From the NCBI RefSeq assembly GCF_040459645.1, contig NZ_JARVHQ010000001.1, forward strand, positions 4,216,001 to 4,280,000: DNA of 64,000 nt, in the 5' to 3' direction. The notes beneath the pieces were generated by a model. That model was not told the DNA's origin. It did no database searches and saw nothing but the letters and a program-made list of their open reading frames with translations. Below are positions 10,435-18,226 of the stretch, one piece after another (the stretch's first letter is position 1; the number at the start of each line of letters is the position of its first letter). The position numbers and the translations under genes are program-made. This DNA comes from Bacillus cereus group sp. RP43 (GTDB taxonomy: Bacteria > Bacillota > Bacilli > Bacillales > Bacillaceae_G).

Positions 10435-11283
10435 TCAATTACATAGTTCATTACGCTTCGTTACACGATGAATGTGCAACGTTACATACACTTTTTCATC
10501 TTTTGAAAGATGACTATTATGTGCTTTTCGTAAGTATGCTTCTATTTTTTCTGTACAACTATATGCTTCATGATACTTACTTCTCACTTGCTCATATAAA
10601 AAATCATCTTCGGCCGAATTCAATTCCTTCTGCATTAAACGCTGCGCAAAATATCGTAAATGCGTTACAAAACGACTATAATTAAATGAACTTTCATCTA
10701 AGTTCATCTTATAGTGGTACTTTACAACATTTAAAATATCTTGGACGATTTTCGTCATCGCCACCGTTTGCTGCATCGCCGGCTCTCCTTGCTGCGCATT
10801 AACGAAATGTAGTGCAATTGACCCTGCTTCATCTTCAGAAAGTCTAAACCCAGTCTCTTCTTCAATCATATTCAAAGCTTGTAGACCAATTTCAAACTCT
10901 TTCTGATAAAACCTCTTAATCTCCCAAAGCAAAGTATTTTTAAGATCCATTCCTTCTTTATGCCGAGTTAAGGCGAAACTTAAGTGATCCGTTAATGTAA
11001 GATAAATATAATCACTTAAAGTCCCCGGCAAAACTGTCTTAGCAAACTGAATAATTCTCTCTGTAATCTCTAAATTTTCTACAGGAATTTCAGTTAGCAA
11101 CCTAGCAAGTTTCTCTGATAATTCTTTTGTCTCTAACACAAAGGTTTTTTCTACCTTAGATTCATCAATAGTATCGCCAACTTTTTTCTGAAATCCCAAA
11201 CCTCTGCCCATCAGTACAACTTCTGTCTCATTATCCTTCATCGTACAAATAACATTGTTATTTAAGATTTTATGGATTCTCAT
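10435..11283 (-). CDS. licT: BglG-family transcription antiterminator LicT
   Basis: 282 residues. The N-terminal CAT RNA-binding domain (MRIHKILNNNVI, about 1-60) is followed by two PTS regulation domains. PRD histidines are visible in LTDHLSFALTRHKEG (PRD1) and in TLHIHRV near the C-terminus (PRD2). Phosphorylation by the PTS controls dimerisation. LicT should act on two RAT sites, one before its own gene and one before bglP, so the operon is both auto- and substrate-controlled. A typical cre lies at the promoter. Confidence 0.93.
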   Translation of the reverse strand: MRIHKILNNNVICTMKDNETEVVLMGRGLGFQKKVGDTIDESKVEKTFVLETKELSEKLARLLTEIPVENLEITERIIQFAKTVLPGTLSDYIYLTLTDHLSFALTRHKEGMDLKNTLLWEIKRFYQKEFEIGLQALNMIEEETGFRLSEDEAGSIALHFVNAQQGEPAMQQTVAMTKIVQDILNVVKYHYKMNLDESSFNYSRFVTHLRYFAQRLMQKELNSAEDDFLYEQVRSKYHEAYSCTEKIEAYLRKAHNSHLSKDEKVYVTLHIHRVTKRNELCN

Positions 11284-11328
11284 ATTGTTCCGCCTTCTTT
11301 TTCTACTAATATCACAAAAGGGTAATAA

Positions 11329-11411
11329 AAAAACCTAAACTGATTCCAAAAAACTACATATGTAGCCTCCTTGGATCAATTTAGGTTTTGCCTGCCGAAC
11401 AGTAACAATCC
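11329..11411 (-). promoter_or_regulatory. RAT and terminator in the licT leader
   Basis: A second RAT (11380-11411) differs from the bglP copy mainly at one loop base (GTTCGGC versus GTTTGGC). It overlaps the AAACCTAAATTGATCC arm of a terminator ending at about 11329 in a T run. licT itself is thus under antitermination. Confidence 0.9.
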
Positions 11412-11433
11412 TTGTAATTATTAACTTACCTTT

Positions 11434-11461
11434 ATTATACACAAGAGGTAAGCGTTTGCAA
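11434..11461 (-). promoter_or_regulatory. licT promoter with overlapping CcpA cre site
   Basis: On the minus strand TTGCAA (11456-11461) and TATAAT (11434-11439) are 16 bases apart. TGCAAACGCTTACC (11447-11460) fits the cre consensus at nearly all fixed positions and overlaps the -35 box, so CcpA should repress in good carbon sources. Confidence 0.75.
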
Positions 11462-11734
11462 TGATAAATTATTGAAATTTTTTTTACAAAGGAAAACATG
11501 CCTAATCATTTTTCAATCCCTCATTAAATTCCATATAGACCCATTACTGGTTAAAATGTTATAATTAAATCACCCTACATAGTTACTCATATTCCGATTG
11601 AGGAACTAGCGTCTTATTAAGCAATGCGCATAACTCAAATAAAAAAGACACTTGAAAGTGTCTTTTTTATTTATTTTCATAGGAATTATTTCTTTTATAA
11701 ACAAAATCTATTCAACAACAAAGGAGACTATCAA
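11462..11734. other. Gene-free stretch with an orphan terminator
   Basis: AAAAAAGACACTT/AAGTGTCTTTTTT at 11643-11670 is a clear hairpin with T run on the plus strand, but no plus-strand gene is supported before it. It may end a small RNA or a lost gene. Confidence 0.5.
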
Positions 11735-11980
11735 ATGGTGAATACTGTATCAAGAGAACTACGTAACATACGTATATACCTTATCATCTTAATCATTGTC
11801 ATTGCTTTTTGGGACCGTGAGAAACCTGTGGAGATCACTGATCACGGTAGCGATCCTATCTTAAACACCAGTAATATGACCCAAGTTGGCGATAATACAT
11901 TTGCCTATAAAATTGAAGAAATTTTATTTACTGGATACGAAAATGAAGAAGAACTTTCCTTACGAAAAGAACTCATATGA
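11735..11980 (+). CDS. Small membrane-anchored hypothetical protein, 81 aa
   Basis: ATG 11735 has AAGGAGA nine bases upstream; the frame is open further but the extra residues are translated across a terminator. One N-terminal hydrophobic helix (about residues 11-25, IYLIILIIVIAFW) follows a short basic segment, and the rest is acidic and probably extracellular. A terminator follows at 11986-12016. Not recognised. Confidence 0.6.
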   Translation: MVNTVSRELRNIRIYLIILIIVIAFWDREKPVEITDHGSDPILNTSNMTQVGDNTFAYKIEEILFTGYENEEELSLRKELI

Positions 11981-11985
11981 ATTTT

Positions 11986-12016
11986 TAAAGAGGATGCAAA
12001 GATGCATCCTCTTTAA
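11986..12016 (+). terminator. Terminator after the 81-aa gene
   Basis: AAAGAGGATGC/GCATCCTCTTT stem around AAAGAT, with a short T run. It overlaps the 3' end of the pseudogene on the opposite strand. Confidence 0.8.
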
Positions 12017-12340
12017 TTTATCTTCCGTCCGAAAAATGTAAAAACAAAAACATCTTTTGTCCATTTTCCTTTCCCATACATATAAAATACAAATCCACTA
12101 ATACTAGTTAGTATAATAAGTACAGCGAAATATATCCAATTTCTGTTATTACCATTCTTTAAGCTATCTATAATTTGCTCCTTAGTATTTCCAATATAAA
12201 CAAATTCCCCATATCTACTAGGTAATTCTTTTATTACTTTTCCATCTACCGATCCAAGTACAACTACATTTTCTTTATTTTCTACTGCTCTAAATGAATA
12301 AAAGCGTTTTTTTCCATCTGCTAACTTTGTTACCCCCTAT
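12013..12340 (-). pseudogene. C-terminal remnant of a membrane protein gene
   Basis: On the minus strand about 106 codons are open without a usable start: a soluble part (FYSFRAVENKENVVVLGSV), then one hydrophobic helix (about WIYFAVLIILTSISGFVFY) and a basic tail ending GRKIN. It runs directly into the IS66-type remnant at its 5' side, so the N-terminal part was lost at the junction. Family not recognised. Confidence 0.55.
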
Positions 12341-12542
12341 TTAAGTAAACGTCAAGTAACGCCGAATCTAAACGCTCATTTGTATTTTGCTCTTCCATTT
12401 CAGATGATAATGTTTTTAGCCAGTAATATAGCCGATGAACTGGTAAGTTTTGTTTTCAGCACCAAAAATCTTTTGATAATCCACTGTTTTTATAGTCCTG
12501 AATATACGTTTCCCACTCTTTATTTAATAGGTTTCTTTTCAT
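12341..12542 (-). pseudogene. IS66-family accessory gene (TnpA-like) remnant
   Basis: The frame MKRNLLNKEWETYIQDYKNS, then a W-C, an in-frame TGA and NLPVHRLYYWL resembles the start of IS66-family OrfA/TnpA proteins (pattern W-x(6)-Y/F-x-x-SGL...WC-x-QN...YWL). The TGA interrupts it and it stops after about 65 codons. No transposase or IS66 ends are visible nearby. Confidence 0.55.
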
Positions 12543-12752
12543 AAGAAAACCTTTACATGTAGCATGTAAAGAGAAATAATAGACAACAAAAATATATATA
12601 AAAAATCTTATAATTAATATATATGCATTATTTCATAAAAATTCTTTATTATTACATGCTATACTAAAACAGGAGTCGACAATCGTTATTTTCTTCTTAT
12701 TTTTAAAGCAATATGGATATATCTTCTTAACTTCATTTGGATTGTACAAGCA

Positions 12753-12784
12753 AAAGAAGACATCTTAATTGATGTCTTCTTTTC
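12753..12784 (-). terminator. Bidirectional terminator
   Basis: AAGAAGACATC/GATGTCTTCTT around TTAATT, identical to the hairpin at 5630-5658. It sits just after the stop codon of the 72-aa gene on the minus strand. Confidence 0.75.
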
Positions 12785-12792
12785 TTATACTT

Positions 12793-13011
12793 TTATGAAT
12801 TCTTTTGAGAAGATGCTCTCCAATCACGAAAAGATGTTGGGCGTCCAGAATTAGCTCTTTTCTTTGAATCAGCTGGTTTTTCTTCAAGAGCATTCGGTTT
12901 TTCTTCAAGAATGGTCAATGCTGTTTGCATTTTCTCCAGCTGTTCTCTTAAAGCTTGCTGTTCAATCTTTAAATCCGTAAGTAAACGTAATATCATCTCA
13001 GAATTAGCCAT
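12793..13011 (-). CDS. Small coiled-coil protein, 72 aa
   Basis: MANSEMILRLLTDLK opens a heptad-like helix (about residues 3-40, rich in Leu, Gln and Glu), followed by a Lys/Ser/Arg tail with SGRPTSFRDWR. AAAGGAGATC lies just before the ATG. The tail looks DNA- or RNA-binding, but no family is recognised. Monocistronic with its own terminator. Confidence 0.65.
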   Translation of the reverse strand: MANSEMILRLLTDLKIEQQALREQLEKMQTALTILEEKPNALEEKPADSKKRANSGRPTSFRDWRASSQKNS

Positions 13012-13124
13012 AACGATCTCCTTTCCCCAAATACACAGAATAAAATACCATATGTAATAAGCGTAATACTCGTGACAAAAATAAGTTCGTCAACTCTCTT
13101 AAAATACCGAGTACTTTTATTTTT

Positions 13125-13195
13125 TCAAAAGGACCTGCTCAAGTTTATCCGTAAAAACATAAAGTGAAATAAATCCATTAATATATGGACTTTAT
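13125..13195 (+). repeat. YjcZ leader repeat copy D
   Basis: AAAAGGACCTGCTCAA, then CGTAAAAACATAAAGTGAA and ATCC-ATTAA matches the second half of the 2846 and 3467 leaders. The first hairpin block is absent. It precedes the third yjcZ gene. Confidence 0.55.
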
Positions 13196-13211
13196 GGAAG
13201 GAGGAGTTAAT

Positions 13212-13337
13212 ATGGGCTATGGTGGTAGTTGTGGTGGAGGCTGTGGTTTTGGCGGTGGATTCGCCTTACTTGTTGTGCTCTTTATTTTATTAATCATCGT
13301 TGGAGCTAGCTGTTGGGGCGGCGGAATAGGCTGCTAA
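13212..13337 (+). CDS. YjcZ-family sporulation mini-protein (copy 3), 41 aa
   Basis: [16 protein letters not shown], then [16 protein letters not shown] and a longer tail SCWGGGIGC. It shares the helix with the two copies at 2985 and 3637 but differs in head and tail, so it diverged earlier than they did. GGAAGGAGGAG precedes the ATG. A terminator (GGCACTCTT/AAGAGTGTC) follows at about 13343-13368. Confidence 0.85.
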   Translation: MGYGGSCGGGCGFGGGFALLVVLFILLIIVGASCWGGGIGC

Positions 13338-13342
13338 TAAGA

Positions 13343-13370
13343 GGCACTCTTGAGAGTGTCTTTTTTTTAT
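13343..13370 (+). terminator. Terminator after yjcZ copy 3
   Basis: GGCACTCTTGAGAGTGTC hairpin with a long T run. Confidence 0.8.
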
Positions 13371-13569
13371 TTCTCAATATACGGCTAACATATATGTGTT
13401 ACTATCAAAGTGCGAGATTCCCTAAGCGTAATATAGTAGTTTACCAACTATGAAAGCCACTGTCACAAGAAAACAGTAGGCTTTTATTTTGTTATTTAAC
13501 AAGATTAGAACAGGTATTATCATTTCCCCTCAGTAACATTTTTAAATTGACATAGCACTTCATGCACCA
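13371..13569. other. Gene-free stretch with an orphan hairpin
   Basis: AAAGCCACTGT/ACAGTAGGCTTT at about 13452-13484 followed by T-rich sequence looks like a plus-strand terminator without a visible gene. The rest is the upstream region of the PadR operon. Confidence 0.4.
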
Positions 13570-13606
13570 TATACTGTTAACAACAGTATACTGTAATTAA
13601 CAGTAT
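13570..13606. promoter_or_regulatory. Tandem PadR operators
   Basis: TATACTGTT-AAC-AACAGTATA (13570-13590) is a perfect palindrome with 9-base arms. It overlaps a second one, ATACTGT-AATTA-ACAGTAT (13588-13606). This is the ATACTGT...ACAGTAT type of site bound by PadR-family dimers, 30 bases before the ribosome site of the PadR gene. Confidence 0.8.
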
Positions 13607-13636
13607 ATATTCCAATTCATTCTAGGAGGTATATTC

Positions 13637-13978
13637 ATGAAACATACAGGAAGACATACAGGTGCATTTCTTTTGTTATTTTTAGCAGAAGGTGATAACT
13701 ATGGCGGGCAATTACTTCAGAAATGTGAAGAAGAACTTCCGGTCAATCCAATCGATAGTGCCATCCTTTACCGCACGCTGAAGAAATTAGAAAACGAAGG
13801 TGCTATTGAATCTTATGTAAGTACATCAGTTCCAGATAAGCCGAGAAAGATGTACAAAATTACTACAGCCGGAAAAGAACAATTAGCAGATTTTCAAATG
13901 GATATTGAGGAAAAAATGAAAAACTTATCATTTTTCTTAGACAAATATAAAGACTTAAAGGAATCTAATCATGATTAA
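13637..13978 (+). CDS. PadR-family transcriptional regulator
   Basis: 113 residues with the PadR winged helix: GAFLLLFLAEGDNYGGQLLQ, then DSAILYRTLKKLENEGAIES (recognition helix and following, about residues 48-67), then the wing RKMYKITTAGKEQL. TAGGAGG precedes the ATG. It overlaps the next gene by eight bases and has tandem palindromes upstream, so it probably represses its own operon with the two permease genes. Confidence 0.85.
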   Translation: MKHTGRHTGAFLLLFLAEGDNYGGQLLQKCEEELPVNPIDSAILYRTLKKLENEGAIESYVSTSVPDKPRKMYKITTAGKEQLADFQMDIEEKMKNLSFFLDKYKDLKESNHD

Positions 13979-14453
13979 TGGCGCTATCCTTTACACTTTG
14001 GCCATTATTCTTACGGGGATTTCTTTTATGAAGGATCGTAATAAAACGAAAGCTGCCCTGTTAAAATCATGGAAAATATTTCAAAACCTTCTCCCTGCCA
14101 TGCTCTCCATTATGCTTTTCGTTGGCTTATCGCTTTCTATATTAACACCGTCCTTCATCTCTTCCATCATTGGAGAACAGTCTGGATTTTTAGGTATTAT
14201 TTATTCAGCAATACTCGGCTCTGTGGCACTTATCCCTAGCTTTGTCGTCTTTCCTCTTGGTAATACGTTAGTAGAGCACGGCGCAGGCCTTCCTCAAGTT
14301 GCGGCACTTATGTCTACACTCATGTCAGTAGGAATTACAACCTTGCCGATGGAACAAAAGATATTCGGACGAAGCTTCGCTTACGCTCGTAATGCATCTG
14401 CATTACTCATGTCACTTCTATTCTCATATATTATTTGGGTGGTGATGGTATGA
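13971..14453 (+). CDS. Half-size permease, 160 aa (first of a pair)
   Basis: Four or five hydrophobic helices. GAGLPQVAALMSTLMSVGITTLPMEQ matches the permease family that includes YraQ/ArsP (PF03773 type), in which GxP loops sit between helices. At 160 aa it is about half the usual length. The second half-size gene follows with overlapping ends, so the two probably form one heteromeric permease. Its start overlaps padR, implying translational coupling. Substrate unknown; PadR control suggests an effector-induced exporter. Confidence 0.65.
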   Translation: MINGAILYTLAIILTGISFMKDRNKTKAALLKSWKIFQNLLPAMLSIMLFVGLSLSILTPSFISSIIGEQSGFLGIIYSAILGSVALIPSFVVFPLGNTLVEHGAGLPQVAALMSTLMSVGITTLPMEQKIFGRSFAYARNASALLMSLLFSYIIWVVMV

Positions 14454-14977
14454 ATGAACTAAAAAGATATCGCTTCTTTTTCATATTACTGCTTGGGCTC
14501 CTCTTATTAACTTTTATAAACCAATCTTTAGGATGGAGCGCATTACAATTAACGGGGAATAGCATTTTAGATATGTTGTTTCTACTCCCCCCTGTCCTAA
14601 TATTTGTAGGGTTACTTGATCAGTGGGTGAAGAAAGAAACACTAATGAAATATATGGGAGAAAAGTCCGGCATATATGGAATCTTATTCTCCCTATTATT
14701 AGGCGGAATTGCAGCTGGTCCCCTCTATGTTGCCTTTCCAATTGCAGCACTACTATTAAAAAAAGGCGCAAGTATTAGATACATCGTATTTTTCTTAGGC
14801 GTTTGGACAACTGCGAAATTACCAATTATGGTGTATGAATTTTCTTCATTTGGAGCGACATTTACACTTATTCATATTTGTTTCGGCTTAGTATTCTTCT
14901 ATGTAATGGGTCTTATTTTTGAGAAGTTTTATGACCAGGGACAGTTGTTACAGTATGATGTTACGGAGGAAATGTAA
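14435..14977 (+). CDS. Half-size permease, 180 aa (second of a pair)
   Basis: Overlaps the preceding gene by 19 bases. Hydrophobic helices surround GGIAAGPLYVAFPIAALLLKKG (about residues 89-110), the counterpart of the loop seen in the partner. The next helix contains FFLGVWTTAKLPI. It belongs to the same permease family as the partner gene. The tail is short and acidic. A terminator follows within about ten bases. Confidence 0.65.
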   Translation: MGGDGMNELKRYRFFFILLLGLLLLTFINQSLGWSALQLTGNSILDMLFLLPPVLIFVGLLDQWVKKETLMKYMGEKSGIYGILFSLLLGGIAAGPLYVAFPIAALLLKKGASIRYIVFFLGVWTTAKLPIMVYEFSSFGATFTLIHICFGLVFFYVMGLIFEKFYDQGQLLQYDVTEEM

Positions 14978-15013
14978 AAAGACATCTTTAATCGTAAAGA
15001 TGTCTTTTTTATA
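14977..15013. terminator. Bidirectional terminator
   Basis: AAAAAGACATCTTTA/TAAAGATGTCTTTTT stem around ATCG, shared by the permease operon and the convergent MFS gene. Confidence 0.85.
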
Positions 15014-15019
15014 TGAATC

Positions 15020-16495
15020 TTAATTCTCGTTCTGTAAAACCCCCGCTGCCTTTACTCCCTCTTTCTCTTCTTTTAAGAACAAAGATACGATAAAAGCAAT
15101 AATGATAAAGATTAACCCAAGTGTAAATGCACCTTGGAAGCCGGATGTTAAACCGTTTAACTTCTCTACTGGATCCATTGGATTTGCGGAGCTTTCCATA
15201 TACTTAGTTGTTCCTGAAGACATTTTCGAAATAAATATAGCCGTACCAATTGCGCCAGCTACTTGCTGTAACGTATTAAACAGCGCTGTTCCGTGCGGAT
15301 ATAGATCTGGTGTTAATTGATTTAACCCATATGTTTGTGCTGTCATTACAAACATGAGTCCGACCATTAATACGCTATGCATGACAATAATTTGTACCAT
15401 TGATGTGTCAGGAGTAATGCCTTTAAATAAGAACATTGCAATCCCTACTAACACAATACCGGGAACAATAACAACTTTCGGACTAAATTTATCAAATAGT
15501 TTACCTGCGATTGGTCCCATTATGGCGCTAATAATACTTCCTGGAAGCATTATTAGTCCTGATTTAAAGGCTGTAACGAGTAAAACTGTTTGCAGAAACA
15601 TCGGTAATAAAGTCATCGTTGAAAATAAGGACATCATAACAATGACGATTAATCCAACTGATATTGTAAACATCGGAACCTTAAATGCACGTAATTCTAA
15701 AATTGGATTCTCAATTTTTAATTGTCGAACGACAAAAATACATAGTGATATAAGCCCAACAATTAAGGCGCCATACACTTTGGCATCCGACCATCCTAAA
15801 TCACCGGATGCACTAAAGCTATACACAATCCCGCCGAAGCCTAATGTTGATAAAAGAATAGATGGATAATCTACTTTTGGCCTTGTTAACTCTGAAACAT
15901 TTTGAATGTACTTCATTCCAATTACAATGGAAATAATTACGATCGGAACGACAAAGTAGAATAACCAGCGCCAATTCAGTGAATCAACAATTACTCCAGA
16001 TAATGTAGGACCAATTGCTGGGGCTGACATCATAACGAGTGCGATTAACCCCATTGTCGCACCACGTTTTTCAGGCGGACAAATAATTAAAATCGTATTC
16101 ATTAATAACGGTGAAATTAACCCCGTCGCTATTGCTTGGACAATACGGCCGACTAACAAAACGGCAAATGTCGGTGCGAATCCCGCAATTAATGTACCGA
16201 CTAAAAATGTTACCATCGCGATCAAAAACATTTGTCTCGTTGTGATCCATTGCTGAAGTAACGCTGTAATTGGGACCAAAACCCCAACCACCAACATGTA
16301 AGCTGTAGAAAGCCATTGAATAGTTGAAGCTGTTACGTCAAATTCTTTCATTAATACCGTTAACGCATTACCCAGTAACGTTTCATTTAATAATGCAACC
16401 ATTGCCCCTAAAAGTAATGCAATTAAAATCGGGGTATGTTTCATATTAGAAGTATCAACTTTGCCACTTGTAGGGCTCTTAGTTGTCATATTCAT
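15020..16495 (-). CDS. MFS multidrug efflux transporter, DHA2 (EmrB/QacA) type
   Basis: 491 residues with 14 predicted helices. LSTAYMLVVGVLVPITALL and GRIVQAIATGLISPLLMNT correspond to the conserved motifs around helices 2 and 4-5; PAIGPTLSGVIVDSLNWRW is motif C, the antiporter motif. It is closest to LmrB/YhcA-type drug:H+ antiporters. A divergent TetR-family gene and shared inverted repeats suggest drug-induced repression relief. Confidence 0.88.
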   Translation of the reverse strand: MNMTTKSPTSGKVDTSNMKHTPILIALLLGAMVALLNETLLGNALTVLMKEFDVTASTIQWLSTAYMLVVGVLVPITALLQQWITTRQMFLIAMVTFLVGTLIAGFAPTFAVLLVGRIVQAIATGLISPLLMNTILIICPPEKRGATMGLIALVMMSAPAIGPTLSGVIVDSLNWRWLFYFVVPIVIISIVIGMKYIQNVSELTRPKVDYPSILLSTLGFGGIVYSFSASGDLGWSDAKVYGALIVGLISLCIFVVRQLKIENPILELRAFKVPMFTISVGLIVIVMMSLFSTMTLLPMFLQTVLLVTAFKSGLIMLPGSIISAIMGPIAGKLFDKFSPKVVIVPGIVLVGIAMFLFKGITPDTSMVQIIVMHSVLMVGLMFVMTAQTYGLNQLTPDLYPHGTALFNTLQQVAGAIGTAIFISKMSSGTTKYMESSANPMDPVEKLNGLTSGFQGAFTLGLIFIIIAFIVSLFLKEEKEGVKAAGVLQNEN

Positions 16496-16569
16496 GTATT
16501 GATTCTCCTCCTGTTTTTTTACTTAAAAAGCTTTAAATACACCGGAACACATGTAATATAATATACATA

Positions 16570-16621
16570 TGTAGATTAAAAAGGGAGAATCAATTTAAAG
16601 CCATTGTATATTTAATCTACA
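16570..16621. promoter_or_regulatory. Probable TetR operator region
   Basis: TGTAGATTAAA (16570-16580) and TTTAATCTACA (16611-16621) are inverted copies about 30 bases apart in the divergent promoter region. ATGTAGATT also overlaps ATACATATGTA. They are good candidates for two regulator sites. Confidence 0.6.
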
Positions 16622-16638
16622 AAAAAGGAGAATTGTAG

Positions 16639-17214
16639 ATGAACGATAGTGAAAAACAGCTTGATTTACGTATTAGACGTACACATAAATTACTATGGGA
16701 TTCCTTATTTGAATTAATGACGCAATCAAAACAGAAATATAGTTCTATCACCATTAACCAAATATGTGATCGCGCGATGGTACACCGAACAACCTTTTAT
16801 AAACATTTTGAAGATAAAGATGCTTTATTAGCATTTGGGTTTAAACGATATGGCGAGATGATTACTGAAATACCGATTTCAGATCGATTAAGTAAGCCAT
16901 TTCAAGTAATGGAACAATTCCTACATCATGAAGAAATCGGTAAAATATTAGAGACGCAAATGTCTGATGAACAATTTAATAGCCGCATACATTATTTAAG
17001 TCACGAAACAAGAAAACAAGAAACAGAAGCGTTAAATCAACTTTGCAAAAACCATACGATGCCAAATGATTTAATCATTGAATTTTATTCAGGAGTAATT
17101 ACCTCATTAAGCACATGGTGGTTTCAAAATGAAAGAAAAGTTTCTGCGGCAGAAATGGATAGGCATTTCCATCAACTTATTAATCGGGATATTTTTCAGT
17201 TTGAAAAGGAGTAG
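16639..17214 (+). CDS. TetR-family regulator
   Basis: 191 residues. The N-terminal helix-turn-helix is ITINQICDRAMVHRTTFYKHFEDKDALL (about residues 37-64), a textbook TetR signature with the YKHF motif. The C-terminal half is helical and presumably binds the inducer. AAAGGAG precedes the ATG. It is divergent from the MFS pump and probably represses it and itself. Confidence 0.88.
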   Translation: MNDSEKQLDLRIRRTHKLLWDSLFELMTQSKQKYSSITINQICDRAMVHRTTFYKHFEDKDALLAFGFKRYGEMITEIPISDRLSKPFQVMEQFLHHEEIGKILETQMSDEQFNSRIHYLSHETRKQETEALNQLCKNHTMPNDLIIEFYSGVITSLSTWWFQNERKVSAAEMDRHFHQLINRDIFQFEKE

Positions 17215-17243
17215 TATTACAACTTTTAGATCATGTAATCAAA

Positions 17244-17272
17244 TTGACCCAAAAGTAGACATATGATATATT
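17244..17272 (+). promoter_or_regulatory. Sigma-A promoter for a predicted antisense RNA
   Basis: TTGACC (17244-17249) and TATATT (17267-17272) are exactly 17 bases apart. The plus strand has no protein gene downstream before the terminator at 17403-17444, so it should drive a short RNA. A second possible -10, TATAAT, lies at 17316-17321. Confidence 0.65.
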
Positions 17273-17278
17273 TTCAGT

Positions 17279-17445
17279 AGAATACTATATAAGTGTGACA
17301 TCGAATGAAATTGCATATAATAAAAAGAAGAGATGCGCTAACATCTCTTCCCTAACTGCTACCGTATAGGGTGGTGGTTATTATAAGTTATTTCTTTTTA
17401 CGAAACCCACCCTTCTGCTTCCTACGGCGCGGAGTGGGTTTTTTG
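17279..17445 (+). ncRNA. Predicted antisense RNA (candidate type I antitoxin)
   Basis: It runs from the promoter at 17244-17272 to a plus-strand terminator (AAACCCAC 17403-17410 / GTGGGTTT 17434-17441 plus T run). At most about 165 nt, or about 120 nt from the inner -10. It contains the GAAGAGATG/CATCTCTTC hairpin near its 5' side and is complementary to the last 58 bases of the 51-codon gene and its 3' untranslated region. No coding frame of note. This is a prediction from signals only. Confidence 0.5.
17326..17350 (-). terminator. Terminator of the 51-codon gene
   Basis: GAAGAGATG-CGCTAAC-ATCTCTTC stem. On the minus strand it is followed by CTTTTTATTA. Confidence 0.75.
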
Positions 17446-17543
17446 TTGTCCTTATCCAGAAGTTGCTTCCGCAAAAAATACGCTGAAACTTCACGTACAG
17501 TCGCTTTCACAAACTCTTTTACAAGTTCAAACAAAAACTCCAT
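17388..17543 (-). CDS. 51-aa amphipathic/basic peptide, candidate type I toxin
   Basis: The ATG at 17543 is preceded by AGGAGGTGATA, a near-perfect anti-SD match; the longer upstream frame is untranslated leader. Residues about 1-28 form a hydrophobic/amphipathic helix (FLFELVKEFV...AYFLRKQLL) and the rest is strongly basic, ending RRRKQKGGFRKKK. In the mRNA, CCTTCTTTC (17570-17578) can pair with GGAAGGAAAGG (17554-17564) next to the SD. AGGGTGGGTGGTTAT near 17580-17594 can pair with ATAACCACCACCCT near 17366-17381 at the 3' end. Together with the convergent antisense RNA this matches Bacillus type I toxin loci. No sequence family is recognised. Confidence 0.65.
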   Translation of the reverse strand: MEFLFELVKEFVKATVREVSAYFLRKQLLDKDNKKPTPRRRKQKGGFRKKK

Positions 17544-17669
17544 ATTATCACCTCCTTTCCTTCCAAATAGAAAGAAGGGATAACCACCCACCCTCACAAT
17601 ATGCAGTTAAATATATTTTACCAAACGGTTGTTAAGATATTATGTAAACAAAACAAATGAAATTTTACA

Positions 17670-17702
17670 TAGAAAAAAGCCCTTCTGAAATGGGCTTTTT
17701 TT
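17670..17702. terminator. Hairpin terminator
   Basis: AAAAAAGCCCTTC/GAAATGGGCTTTTTT; usable on both strands, serving the truncated epimerase gene on the minus strand. Confidence 0.75.
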
Positions 17703-17712
17703 CTATATACTA

Positions 17713-18120
17713 TTACTTACCAATCTTATTCAAATCCGAACTTTCAACGATTGAATGAGAATATCCATCTTTCCCAACTCGCACCATAGCTCTTCCCAAT
17801 TGCTCAGAAGTTATAACACTGCCGAATCGCTTCAATAGTGGATTAAAAGGCTTCATCACATCGTACATCAATTGGTACAATTTCGTTTTTGATTTCACAC
17901 TATTTGCCGGAATGATTAATCCTGGTCTAAACATATACACAGATTTGAAAGGTAAACGTAACAATTCATTTTCCGTTCGTCTCTTCACTCTTGCCCACAT
18001 TGTACGTCCTGATTCCGTACTATCTGTGCCGCTACCAGATACGTAAATGAATGTCATTTTCGGATTTAACTCCGCTAATGTTTTCGCGGCAGATAACATT
18101 AAGTCATGCGTAACTATAGA
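17713..18120 (-). pseudogene. NAD(P)-binding epimerase/reductase, N-terminally truncated
   Basis: The frame covers only the distal part of an extended-SDR-like protein: THDLMLSAAKTLAELNP, TFIYVSGSGTDST, WARVKRRTENEL and FRPGLIIP, then SEQLGRAMVRVGKDG. The nucleotide-binding Rossmann start (GATG-type motif, about 90 residues) is absent, and upstream the sequence changes to unrelated AT-rich DNA before the EamA gene. A TTG start at 18177 is formally possible but would give a protein without cofactor site. Probably a deletion relic. Confidence 0.7.
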
Positions 18121-18226
18121 ATTAAACGTCGATAAATTTTTGTTCCAAATATTCAGAATTAATATTAAAATAAACAATGGGGATAGGGGTATGGGATCAT
18201 AAATTATACATAACGAGGGAATAGAA

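Noticed and set aside
15354..15869. Plus-strand 171-codon frame inside the MFS pump gene
   Set aside because: Antisense shadow of a clear 14-helix transporter.
17371..17583. Plus-strand open frame opposite the 51-codon gene
   Set aside because: No ribosome site; contains the plus-strand terminator, and the minus-strand gene has the perfect SD.
17713..18177. Intact short epimerase starting at TTG 18177
   Set aside because: The cofactor-binding N-terminal third is missing and there is no ribosome site, so I call it a truncated pseudogene.
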